DNA from: Brevundimonas sp. Leaf363
GTDB taxonomy: Bacteria > Pseudomonadota > Alphaproteobacteria > Caulobacterales > Caulobacteraceae
Length of the DNA: 64,000 nt
Assembly (NCBI RefSeq): GCF_001424025.1
Contig: NZ_LMPZ01000002.1
Span: 850,310-914,309 of the forward strand
Direction: 5' to 3'
The translations under genes and the position numbers were made by a program. The notes under the pieces are model-generated. The model was not told the origin of the DNA and ran no database searches. It saw only the letters and a list, made by a program, of their open reading frames with translations. This document shows, one piece after another, positions 46,496 to 53,879 of the stretch (position 1 is its first letter; each line of letters opens with the position of its first letter).

Positions 46496-47710
46496 ATGGA
46501 CTTCCAACACAGCGACCGCGCCCTGCATTGGCAGGAACGCGTGCAGCGGTTTCTCGACGACAAGGTGACGCCGCGCGCGGCCGAGTATCACGCCCAAGTG
46601 CGCGAGAACCCGGACCGTCAGCCGCCGATCATGGAGACCATGAAGGCCGAGGCGCGGGACGCAGGCCTATGGAACATGTTCTTGCCCGGCGAGCACGGCG
46701 CCGGCCTGACCAATCTGGAATACGCGCCCCTCGCCGAGGCGATGGGCCGCGCGGGCCTGTGGGCGCCGGAGGTATTCAACTGCAACGCGCCCGACACCGG
46801 CAATATGGAAGTGCTCCATATGTACGGGAATGCGGCCCAGCAGGACCGCTGGCTGACGCCGTTGATGGCCGGCGAGATCCGCTCCGCCTTTTTGATGACT
46901 GAGCCGGACGTGGCCTCGTCAGACGCCACCAACATCCAGACTCGGATCGACCGCGACGGCGATCATTACGTCATCAACGGCCGCAAATGGTGGTCGACCA
47001 ACATGGCGCACCCGAACGTCGCGGTGACCATCGTCATGGGCAAGACCGACACCGACGCCGCTGTCCACGCCCAGCAGTCGCAGGTCATCGTGCCGGTGGA
47101 CACGCCCGGGTTCCGCGTCGAGCGGATGCTGTCGGTGTTCGGCTATGACGAGCGGCCGATCGGCCACGCCGAGGTGGTGCTGGAGAATGTCCGGGTGCCG
47201 GCCTCGAACCTGATCGCGGGCGAGGGGCGGGGCTTCGAGATCGCGCAGGGGCGCCTCGGCCCCGGCCGCATCCACCATTGCATGCGCGTGATCGGATGTG
47301 CGGAGCGCGCACTGGAGCTAATGGTGCAGCGGCTGCTAAGCCGCACCGCCTTTCGCAAGAGCCTGGCCGAGCACTCGGTCTGGGAGCAGCGCGTCGGCGA
47401 AGCGCGCGCCGAGATCGAGATGTGCCGCCTGATGGTGCTGAAGGCGGCCTGGATGATCGACCAGTCGGGCGCGAAGAACGCCAAGTCCGAGATAGCCCAG
47501 ATCAAGGTGGCCGCGCCGCGCATGGCGCTGAAGATCATCGACGACGCCATCCAGGCGTTCGGCGGCGCGGGCGTCTCGGCCGACACGCCGCTGGCCGAGA
47601 TGTACGCCACGGTTCGCACCCTGCGGATCGCCGACGGTCCGGACGAAGTCCACAACCGCACAATCGCGCGGCTGGAGTACGCCAAGCACGGCGGGCGGCC
47701 GGTTCGCTGA
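46496..47710 (+). CDS. Acyl-CoA dehydrogenase (ACAD10/11-like)
   Basis: A 404-residue flavoprotein of fatty-acid oxidation. The order is helical N-domain, beta domain with SAFLMTEPDVASSDATNIQT and YVINGRKWWSTNMAHP, and helical C-domain with AIQAFGGAGVSADTPLAEMY and LRIADGPDEVHNRTIARLEY. The GPDEVH motif is the ACAD10/11-type version of the C-terminal block, not the usual catalytic Glu block of short- or medium-chain enzymes. It ends ten bases before the convergent sigma-factor stop. Substrate chain length is unknown. Confidence 0.88.
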   Translation: MDFQHSDRALHWQERVQRFLDDKVTPRAAEYHAQVRENPDRQPPIMETMKAEARDAGLWNMFLPGEHGAGLTNLEYAPLAEAMGRAGLWAPEVFNCNAPDTGNMEVLHMYGNAAQQDRWLTPLMAGEIRSAFLMTEPDVASSDATNIQTRIDRDGDHYVINGRKWWSTNMAHPNVAVTIVMGKTDTDAAVHAQQSQVIVPVDTPGFRVERMLSVFGYDERPIGHAEVVLENVRVPASNLIAGEGRGFEIAQGRLGPGRIHHCMRVIGCAERALELMVQRLLSRTAFRKSLAEHSVWEQRVGEARAEIEMCRLMVLKAAWMIDQSGAKNAKSEIAQIKVAAPRMALKIIDDAIQAFGGAGVSADTPLAEMYATVRTLRIADGPDEVHNRTIARLEYAKHGGRPVR

Positions 47711-47719
47711 CAACAGCCG

Positions 47720-48277
47720 TCAGGCGTCGCCGCGCGGCATGTCCATCAGTTCGGCCAAGCGATTGCGGGCCCGGTTGACGCGGCTCTTTATGGTGCCAAG
47801 CGCGCAGCCGGCGATCTCGGCCGCTTCCTCGTAGGACAGGCCAGCGGCGCCGACCATGACGATGGCTTCGCGGTGCTCGGGCGGCAGTTTGTCGAGGGCG
47901 GCGCGCAGGTCGTCCATTTCGATCGCCCAGTCCTGGGAGGGCTCGGCCGACAGGCCTGCGGCGTGCTTGCCGTCCTCGTCCGCGACTTCGCGCCGGCGCT
48001 TGGCCACGGCCGAGTACCAGGTGTTTCGCAGGATGGTGAAAAGCCATGCCCGAAGGTTGGTGCCGGCCTCGAACCGCTCGCGATTGGCCCACGCCTTGAC
48101 CAGGGTGTCCTGCACCAGATCGTCAGCGTCCGTGGCGTTGCGACTGAGCGTCCAGGCGAAGGCGCGCAGGGCGGCCGCCTGTCCCAGAATGGCGTCTCGC
48201 CACTCGTCTTCGCTCAGCCGGGCGACGGGTATCGCCTTGTTGTCGGCCTGCCTGAGATAGTCGTGAGCCTCGGTCAT
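47720..48277 (-). CDS. EcfG-family RNA polymerase sigma factor (general stress, SigT/SigU type)
   Basis: A 185-residue ECF sigma factor. Region 2 (about 30-95) has WTLSRNATDADDLVQDTLVKAWAN and FEAGTNLRAWLFTILRNTWY; region 4 (about 120-178) has LPPEHREAIVMVGAAGLSYE and GCALGTIKSRVNRARNRLAE. These are the signatures of the EcfG (ECF15) group that drives the alphaproteobacterial general stress response. NepR and PhyR, the usual anti-sigma and anti-anti-sigma partners, are not adjacent, so this may be a secondary paralogue like SigU. An EcfG-type promoter (48342-48367) points at this gene, suggesting self-activation. Confidence 0.88.
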   Translation of the reverse strand: MTEAHDYLRQADNKAIPVARLSEDEWRDAILGQAAALRAFAWTLSRNATDADDLVQDTLVKAWANRERFEAGTNLRAWLFTILRNTWYSAVAKRRREVADEDGKHAAGLSAEPSQDWAIEMDDLRAALDKLPPEHREAIVMVGAAGLSYEEAAEIAGCALGTIKSRVNRARNRLAELMDMPRGDA

Positions 48278-48341
48278 TCATGCTCGCGGACTGGACCCGG
48301 GAGAGCTCTCGGGGTGGAGCTCAGGAGCCATCGGCCCTTGA

Positions 48342-48367
48342 AACGTCGCCTCGAACACCGACGTTCC
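48342..48367 (-). promoter_or_regulatory. EcfG-type promoter for the sigma-factor gene
   Basis: Minus strand: GGAAC (48367-48363), 17 bases, CGTTT (48345-48341), matching the EcfG consensus GGAAC-N16/17-CGTT. It ends about 65 bases before the sigma start codon. Recognition by the product of the same gene is inferred. Confidence 0.7.
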
Positions 48368-48380
48368 GTATGGCCAAGCC

Positions 48381-48406
48381 GGAACCAGGGGTCGCCACTG
48401 ACGTTT
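48381..48406 (+). promoter_or_regulatory. EcfG-type promoter for the EgtB-EgtD fusion gene
   Basis: Plus strand: GGAAC at 48381-48385, 16 bases, CGTTT at 48402-48406. It is a full match to GGAAC-N16-CGTT, 43 bases before the ATG at 48449. It is back to back with the minus-strand copy, 13 bases away. Confidence 0.75.
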
Positions 48407-48448
48407 CGCGAGAGGGTCAGGGGCGCCCGAACACGCGGAAAACATGGA

Positions 48449-50593
48449 ATGAACGCACCTGTGCAGGTGTCCACGCCGGCCGATGCGGACCTGGCGCGAT
48501 ATCGCGAAGTCCGCGCCGCCATGCCGGCGCTGGCGGCGGGCCTGAGCGCCGAGGATCTTCAGGTCCAGTCGATGCCCGACGCCAGTCCGGGCAAGTGGCA
48601 TCTGGCCCATACGAGCTGGTTCTTCGAAGCCCTGATGCTTGACGGCCGAGACGGCCAGGCGCCGAACGAGGACGCGCGCCGGATGTTCAACTCCTACTAT
48701 GAGGCGCTGGGCGAACGGGTCGCGCGGCATGAGCGCGGGCTGATGACGCGGCCGTCTCTGGAAGAGGCGATGGCCTATCGTCGCGAGATCGACCGGCGGA
48801 TGGCGGCGCTGCTCTCCGAAGGGCTGACCAGCGGGCGGGATCGCTATCTACTGGAGCTTGGCCTGCACCATGACCAGCAGCATCAGGAGCTGCTCCTGAT
48901 GGACGTGCTTCACCTCATGTCGCGCTCGCCGCTGAAGCCGGCGGCCTATGAGGCCGAGCCTCGGGCGGGCAGGCCGGTGCGGGTGATGCGCGCTGGTCAG
49001 GTGCGGCTCGGCGGAGGCGCCGTCCGGATCGGCGCCGACGAACCCGGCTTCACCTTCGACAACGAGCGGCCGGCGCACGACCGGCTTATCCAGCCGTTCC
49101 GCATGGCGGAGGATCTGGTCAGCTGCGGCGACTGGGTGCGGTTCATCGAGGATGACGGATATCAGCGGCCTGAGTTCTGGCTGTCGGACGGCTGGGCGAC
49201 CGTGCAGCGCGAGGGCTGGACGGCCCCGCTTTACTGGTCACGGGGCGAGGGCGGCTGGCGCGTCATGAGCCTGGCGGGCGAACAGCCGATTGTCGCCGAC
49301 GCGCCCGTGCGCCACGTCAGCTTCTACGAGGCAGACGCCTATGCGCGCTGGGCCGGCGCGCGCCTGCCCAGCGAAGCGGAGTGGGAGCATGCCGCGCGGA
49401 CGCGCTCGGACCAGATGGCCCATCTGTTCGATGAGGTCTGGCAATGGACGCACGACGCTTACCAACCCTATCCCGGCTTCCGCACGACCGAGGGGGTGGC
49501 GGCCGAGTACAACGGCAAGTTCATGGCCAATCAGATCGTCCTGCGCGGTGGGTCGTTCGCCACACCGCCGGGCCACGGCCGGCTGACCTACCGCAACTTC
49601 TATTACCCGCATCAGCGCTGGATGTTCTCCGGCGTGCGCTTGGCCTGGGATGACCGCATGGAGGCGACGGCGCCGGACGATGGCTTTGAGGCCGATCTGA
49701 TCGAAGGGCTGTCGCGGCCGCAAAAGTCGGTGTCGCCCAAATATTTTTACGACGCCGAAGGTTCGCGCCTGTTCGAGGACATCACGCGCGTGCCGGAATA
49801 CTATCCGACGCGGCAGGAGGCGTCGCTGCTGTCGGCCGAGGCGGATCGGCTGGCGGCATTCATCGGCGCTGACGCCGCCCTGGTCGAGTTCGGCTCGGGT
49901 GCGAGCGCCAAGACGCGGATCGTGCTGGATGCAGCGACCGGGCTGGTCGCCTATCAGCCTATCGACATCAGCGCGACGGCGCTGGAAGAAGCGGCCACCG
50001 CCATTCGTCGCGACTATCCGAGACTGCGGGTCGAGGCGGTCGAGGGCGACTTCTTGGCGCTGGAGACCCTGACGGCCGTGCAGGGCGTCATGCGTCGCGT
50101 CGGTTTCTTCCCGGGCTCCACGATCGGCAATCTGTCAGAAGCGCAGGCCTTGACGCTCCTGAAGGGCGCGCATGCACTGCTGGGCGAAGGCGCGCGGTTC
50201 ATCCTCGGGGTGGATCTGGTGAAGGCGCCGGAGATACTGCTGGCGGCCTATGACGACGCCGATGGCGTGACCGCAGCGTTCAATCGCAATCTTCTGGTGC
50301 GGGCCAATCGTGAACTGGGTGCGGACTTCGACCTGGACGCCTTCGAGCACCGGGCGATCTGGCGCGCTGACGTCAATCAGATCGAGATGCATCTGCAGGC
50401 GACACGCGACCTGTCCGTTCACATCAAGGGGTTGCGGTTCGACTTCATGCGGGGCGAAACCCTGCATACGGAGACGTGCCGGAAGTTCACCGAAGCGAGC
50501 GTGACGACGCTGTGTGAGCGCGCGGGTTGGAATGTCGACGCCGTCCTGACGTCGGATTCGCCCAAGGTCGCCCTGGTCCTCATGACCGCCTGA
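48449..50593 (+). CDS. egtBD: EgtB-EgtD fusion: ergothioneine sulfoxide synthase and histidine trimethyltransferase
   Basis: A 714-residue single frame with two enzymes of ergothioneine synthesis. Residues 1-400 are EgtB: a DinB-like domain with iron ligands His51 (KWHLAHTSW) and His141/His145 (HHDQQHQELLLMD), then an FGE-sulfatase domain (RLPSEAEWEHAARTR, YRNFYYPHQRWMFSGVRLAW). Residues about 410-714 are EgtD, the SAM-dependent N-alpha-methylase of histidine (SPKYFYDAEGSRLFEDITRV, VEFGSGASAKTRIVLDA, FFPGSTIGNLS, FNRNLLVRANRELGADFDLD). A linker of about ten residues joins them. Fungal Egt1 carries the same pair in the opposite order. egtA, egtC and egtE are absent. An internal ATG at 49659 could also give free EgtD. 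Confidence 0.92.
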   Translation: MNAPVQVSTPADADLARYREVRAAMPALAAGLSAEDLQVQSMPDASPGKWHLAHTSWFFEALMLDGRDGQAPNEDARRMFNSYYEALGERVARHERGLMTRPSLEEAMAYRREIDRRMAALLSEGLTSGRDRYLLELGLHHDQQHQELLLMDVLHLMSRSPLKPAAYEAEPRAGRPVRVMRAGQVRLGGGAVRIGADEPGFTFDNERPAHDRLIQPFRMAEDLVSCGDWVRFIEDDGYQRPEFWLSDGWATVQREGWTAPLYWSRGEGGWRVMSLAGEQPIVADAPVRHVSFYEADAYARWAGARLPSEAEWEHAARTRSDQMAHLFDEVWQWTHDAYQPYPGFRTTEGVAAEYNGKFMANQIVLRGGSFATPPGHGRLTYRNFYYPHQRWMFSGVRLAWDDRMEATAPDDGFEADLIEGLSRPQKSVSPKYFYDAEGSRLFEDITRVPEYYPTRQEASLLSAEADRLAAFIGADAALVEFGSGASAKTRIVLDAATGLVAYQPIDISATALEEAATAIRRDYPRLRVEAVEGDFLALETLTAVQGVMRRVGFFPGSTIGNLSEAQALTLLKGAHALLGEGARFILGVDLVKAPEILLAAYDDADGVTAAFNRNLLVRANRELGADFDLDAFEHRAIWRADVNQIEMHLQATRDLSVHIKGLRFDFMRGETLHTETCRKFTEASVTTLCERAGWNVDAVLTSDSPKVALVLMTA

Positions 50594-50602
50594 TCTCACG
50601 CG

Positions 50603-50643
50603 CAAAAAGAAACGGCGGCGGATCGCTCCGCCGCCGCTTTTTC
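50603..50643. terminator. Bidirectional Rho-independent terminator
   Basis: A 10-bp stem (CGGCGGCGGA / TCCGCCGCCG) with loop TCGC has A-rich and T-rich flanks on both sides (AAAAAGAAA, CTTTTTC). It ends egtBD on the plus strand and the KGG-repeat gene on the minus strand. Confidence 0.88.
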
Positions 50644-50644
50644 A

Positions 50645-50863
50645 TCAGGCCTGCGGATCGCCGGGGCGCCGCGAGGTGTGGGACGCTTCCCCGCCTTTTC
50701 GGCCGGCCTGTGCGGCGAGGCTGCGATCTTGCGAGAAGCTGCGTTTTTCGCTGGGGACGCTGGCGCCCCCCTTGCGTGCGATCTCGCGCTGACGCTCCGG
50801 ATCCATGGAGGCGAAGCCTCTCTTGGAGACGCCGGAGACGCGGGTCGGTTGCCCTTCTGCCAT
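50645..50863 (-). CDS. KGG-repeat stress-induced protein
   Basis: A 72-residue hydrophilic protein with two KGG motifs: GFASMDPERQREIARKGG and LAAQAGRKGGEASH, the pattern of the con-10/YciG stress-protein family. The ATG at 50863 is preceded by AAAGGA; the frame upstream is not conserved. Members accumulate in stress and stationary phase, and many belong to the EcfG regulon. An EcfG-like motif lies at 50903-50927. Confidence 0.85.
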   Translation of the reverse strand: MAEGQPTRVSGVSKRGFASMDPERQREIARKGGASVPSEKRSFSQDRSLAAQAGRKGGEASHTSRRPGDPQA

Positions 50864-50902
50864 TTCAGAATCCTTTCTTACGGCGGCTGGCTTGGCTGTC
50901 TG

Positions 50903-50927
50903 AACCCTGGAATTCCCGAGTGGTTCC
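50903..50927 (-). promoter_or_regulatory. EcfG-like promoter for the KGG gene
   Basis: Minus strand: GGAAC (50927-50923), 16 bases, GGTT (50906-50903). The -35 is perfect; the -10 differs from CGTT by one base. It lies about 40 bases upstream of the start. Confidence 0.5.
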
Positions 50928-50979
50928 CGAGACCTGCCGATCGGGACTGCAGGCGATTTGGCTTGCTCCATGGTGCGAC

Positions 50980-51135
50980 TCATGAAGCGTCGAATGGACG
51001 TGAGTCGCCTGGATCGCCGCCGCCGGGCTCAAGCGGAGGCAGTTCGTCAGGCGTGTCGCCGGGCGCGATATCGGGCCCGGGGGTCTGGGGCGGAGTAATC
51101 TCGGGGGCGGGGCCGTCGGGCTCGATGTAGGTCAT
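50980..51135 (-). CDS. Short proline-rich acidic protein
   Basis: A 51-residue peptide, MTYIEPDGPAPEITPPQTPG followed by alternating Pro/Gly/Asp to the end. AAGGAG lies seven bases before the ATG at 51135. There is no recognisable family or membrane segment; composition suggests it is disordered. Its neighbourhood and an EcfG-like motif at 51159-51183 suggest it is a stress gene. Confidence 0.65.
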   Translation of the reverse strand: MTYIEPDGPAPEITPPQTPGPDIAPGDTPDELPPLEPGGGDPGDSRPFDAS

Positions 51136-51158
51136 GATTTGACTCCTTCGCAGAAGCC

Positions 51159-51183
51159 AACGCGAGCCGGCCGCGAAGTTTCC
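51159..51183 (-). promoter_or_regulatory. EcfG-like promoter for the proline-rich gene
   Basis: Minus strand: GGAAA (51183-51179), 16 bases, CGTT (51162-51159). One mismatch in the -35 element. It lies 24 bases upstream of the ATG. Confidence 0.45.
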
Positions 51184-51193
51184 GGCCAAGTTC

Positions 51194-51218
51194 GGAACCG
51201 CGACATCAAGGCCGTGTT
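51194..51218 (+). promoter_or_regulatory. EcfG-like promoter for the DUF883-like gene
   Basis: Plus strand: GGAAC at 51194-51198, 16 bases, TGTT at 51215-51218. The -35 is perfect and the -10 has one mismatch. It is divergent from the motif at 51159-51183, repeating the arrangement at 48.4 kb. Confidence 0.5.
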
Positions 51219-51256
51219 CAGACCCCGAAGCAGACCTTCAACTTCAGGGACGACCC

Positions 51257-51544
51257 ATGACCGAGACCTATACCCCCGCCGCCAGCCCGGAAGACATCAT
51301 CGACGATCTCGACCGGCCGTCCGCCGACCTGGATCGCCAGGCCGACCAGATCCTGGCCGAAGGGCGCAGCTACCGTCCGGTGAGCTCGGTGCGAGCCGCC
51401 GTGCGCGAGGATGCGCGGATGGGCCGCGACTGGCTGCGCGAACAGCGCGACGTCGCTGTGGCCAAGATCGAGGACAAGCCCGTCAAGGCGACGCTCTACG
51501 CCCTCGGCATCGGCGTGCTCGTAGGCCTGCTGGTCGCGCGCTAA
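51257..51544 (+). CDS. DUF883-like (ElaB/YqjD type) membrane-anchored stress protein
   Basis: A 95-residue protein with an acidic coiled N-terminal part (IIDDLDRPSADLDRQADQIL), a basic amphipathic middle (REDARMGRDWLREQRD) and a C-terminal glycine-zipper helix ending GIGVLVGLLVAR. This is the DUF883 plan, in which E. coli members bind ribosomes at the inner membrane in stationary phase. The likeness is structural rather than close in sequence. It sits directly after an EcfG-like promoter. Confidence 0.7.
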   Translation: MTETYTPAASPEDIIDDLDRPSADLDRQADQILAEGRSYRPVSSVRAAVREDARMGRDWLREQRDVAVAKIEDKPVKATLYALGIGVLVGLLVAR

Positions 51545-51562
51545 GGCGGGATTTCTTCGGGA

Positions 51563-52264
51563 TCAGGCCGGACCAGACGCGGGGCGTTCCAGTGGGACGC
51601 CCCGCAGCGCTTCATCCGATACGAACGGGTTGCTGCGCCGCTCGGAGCCGAAGGTCGAGATCGGCCCGTGGCCCGGGACGAAGGTCACATCGTCCCCCAG
51701 TGGCCATAGCTGGGTGACGATCGAGCTGATCAGAGCCTGATGGTCGCTTTGCGGGAAGTCCGTGCGGCCAACCGAACCCTGGAATAGCACGTCGCCGACC
51801 TGCGCGAAGCGCGACGCCTCGTGGAAGAAGATCACGTGCCCAGGCGTGTGGCCGGGGCAGTGGCGGACCTGCCAGTCGGTTTGGCCCAGCGTCAGAACGT
51901 CGCCGCCGTCCAGCCATCGCGTCGGCGTGAAACTGCGAGCGTCCGGCAGACCGTACATCTTACCCTGCTGGGGGATGCCGTCGATCCAGAACTGGTCGGC
52001 CGGGTGGGGCCCGATGATGGGCGCGCCCGATCGCTCCTGCAGATCCGCAGCGCCGCCCGCGTGATCCAGGTGGCCGTGGGTGATCCAGATCTGGTCCAGC
52101 GTCAGGCCGCGCCGACCGATTTCGCCCAGGATAGCCTCGGCGGAGGCGCCCGGGTCTATGACCGCCGCCTTGTTTGTGGCGGTGCACCAGACGGTGGTGC
52201 AGTTCTGCTGAAGCGGCGTCACCGGCGTTACGAAGACGCCGATGGGGGAGGGGGCGCTGGACAT
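51563..52264 (-). CDS. Metallo-beta-lactamase fold hydrolase (glyoxalase II-like)
   Basis: A 233-residue zinc hydrolase. The motif THGHLDHAGG gives HxHxDH, followed by His in CPGHTPGHVIF, Asp in QVGDVLFQGSVGRTDF and His in FVPGHGPIS. This is the YcbL/glyoxalase II-like subgroup, acting on thioesters or similar. I start at the ATG at 52264, where the family begins (VFVTPVTPLQQNCTTVWC); an extension to 52390 has no good Shine-Dalgarno. It is divergent from tig. Confidence 0.87.
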   Translation of the reverse strand: MSSAPSPIGVFVTPVTPLQQNCTTVWCTATNKAAVIDPGASAEAILGEIGRRGLTLDQIWITHGHLDHAGGAADLQERSGAPIIGPHPADQFWIDGIPQQGKMYGLPDARSFTPTRWLDGGDVLTLGQTDWQVRHCPGHTPGHVIFFHEASRFAQVGDVLFQGSVGRTDFPQSDHQALISSIVTQLWPLGDDVTFVPGHGPISTFGSERRSNPFVSDEALRGVPLERPASGPA

Positions 52265-52439
52265 CCGCGTGACATAGGACGCCTGGCGGCGGCGGGAAAC
52301 AGTCGCGCGTTGACCTTTCGGGTGCGTCTCGACATAAGGGCGGGCTTCGAGGCGCCGCTCCGCAAGGGCGGCCCTTTCTGCTTTGTCCATTGCGCGCGGA
52401 GTGCCACGGCCCCGCGCCCCAGAACGTCAGATCCCGACC

Positions 52440-53783
52440 ATGCAAGTCGTCGAAAAGTCCGCCGAAGGCCTGAGCCGCACCCTGGCGGTCACCATCCCCG
52501 CCGCCGAGCTGAACGAGAAGCTCGAAGCCCGGATCAAGGAAGTGGCCCCGCAGGTGAAGCTGAAGGGCTTCCGCCCCGGCAAGGTGCCGGTCTCGCACGT
52601 CCGCAAGACCTTCGGCCGCGAGTTCATGGGCGAAATCGTCAACGCCTCGATCAATGAATCCAGCCAGAAGGCCCTGGACGACGCCAAGCTGCGTCCCGCC
52701 GCCCCGGCCGAGATGAAGCTGACGTCCGACATGGACAAGGTGGTCGCCGGTCAGGAAGACCTGGCCTACGAAATGTCGCTGGAAGTCATGCCCCACTTCG
52801 AGCCGGTCGACCCCAAGACCCTGAAGCTGGACCGCCCGACCTATTCGGCCTCGGACGAGGATCTGGACGAGGCGCTGAAAGAGCTGGCCGGTCAGGCCAA
52901 GTCCTACGAGGACAAGAAGGGCAAGGCCGTGAAGGCCGCCGAGGGCGACCAGTTGACCATCGACTTCGTTGGCAAGATCGACGGCGAGGCCTTTGAAGGC
53001 GGTTCGGCCGAAGACGCCGATCTGGTCATCGGATCGGGCCGCTTCATCCCCGGCTTCGAAGAGCAGCTGAAGGGCGCCAAGGTCGGCGAAGAAAAGGTTG
53101 TCAACGTCACCTTCCCCGAGGATTACCAGGCCAAGCACCTGGCCGGTAAGGCCGCCGCCTTCGACGTCACCGTCAAGGCCATCAAGGCCGAGGCCGAGAG
53201 CGTCGTCGACGACGCTTTCGCAACCCGCCTGGGTCTGGAATCGCTGGACAAGCTCAAGGAACTGATGCGCCAGAACCTGGACCAGCAGTTCGCCGGCGCC
53301 GCCCGCTTCAAGCTGAAGCGCGCCCTGCTGGACCAACTGGACGAGAAGCACGCCTTCGACCTGCCGCCGAAGATGGTCGAGGCCGAGTTCCAGGGTATCT
53401 GGCAACAGGTCGAGGCCGACAAGGCCGCCGGCCGTCTGCCGGAAGAAGACACCAAGAAGTCGGACGACGATCTGAAGGCCGAGTACAAGAAGATCGCCGA
53501 GCGCCGCGTGCGCCTGGGCCTGGTGCTGGCCGAGATCGGCCGCGCCAACAACGTCCAGATCACCGAGCAAGAGCTGAACGCCGCCGTGATGCAGGAAGCC
53601 CGCAACTATCCGGGCCAGGAGCGTCAGGTGCTGGACTTCTACCGCCAGAACCCGAACGCAGCCGCCCAGCTGCGCGCGCCCATCTACGAAGAGAAGGTCG
53701 TCGACCTGATCGTTGGCCAGGCGGCCGTCACCGACACGCCGATCAGCAAGGAAGAGCTGCTGAAGGAAGAGGAAGAGGCCTGA
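52440..53783 (+). CDS. tig: Trigger factor (ribosome-associated chaperone)
   Basis: A 447-residue chaperone with the usual three domains: ribosome-binding N-domain with the signature GFRPGKVPVSHVRK (about 42-55), the FKBP-like prolyl isomerase (about 150-245, LTIDFVGKIDGEAFEGGSAE), and the helical C-terminal arms. It binds nascent chains at the ribosome exit. The ATG at 52440 gives MQVVEKSAEGLSRTL. It heads a block with clpP, clpX and lon, an arrangement common to many bacteria. A strong terminator follows. Confidence 0.95.
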   Translation: MQVVEKSAEGLSRTLAVTIPAAELNEKLEARIKEVAPQVKLKGFRPGKVPVSHVRKTFGREFMGEIVNASINESSQKALDDAKLRPAAPAEMKLTSDMDKVVAGQEDLAYEMSLEVMPHFEPVDPKTLKLDRPTYSASDEDLDEALKELAGQAKSYEDKKGKAVKAAEGDQLTIDFVGKIDGEAFEGGSAEDADLVIGSGRFIPGFEEQLKGAKVGEEKVVNVTFPEDYQAKHLAGKAAAFDVTVKAIKAEAESVVDDAFATRLGLESLDKLKELMRQNLDQQFAGAARFKLKRALLDQLDEKHAFDLPPKMVEAEFQGIWQQVEADKAAGRLPEEDTKKSDDDLKAEYKKIAERRVRLGLVLAEIGRANNVQITEQELNAAVMQEARNYPGQERQVLDFYRQNPNAAAQLRAPIYEEKVVDLIVGQAAVTDTPISKEELLKEEEEA

Positions 53784-53842
53784 TCACGGCCTCAACCCTG
53801 TCGGGGTTGTAACTTGCCGCCGGGTTCGCCCGGCCGATAATC

Positions 53843-53876
53843 GCCCCCGGGGACGCACCGTCTCCGGGGGCTTTTT
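53843..53876 (+). terminator. Rho-independent terminator of tig
   Basis: A 12-bp stem (GCCCCCGGGGAC / GTCTCCGGGGGC, one G-T pair) with loop GCACC and TTTTT. The T-tract ends three bases before the next start codon at 53880. Confidence 0.9.
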
Positions 53877-53879
53877 CGT

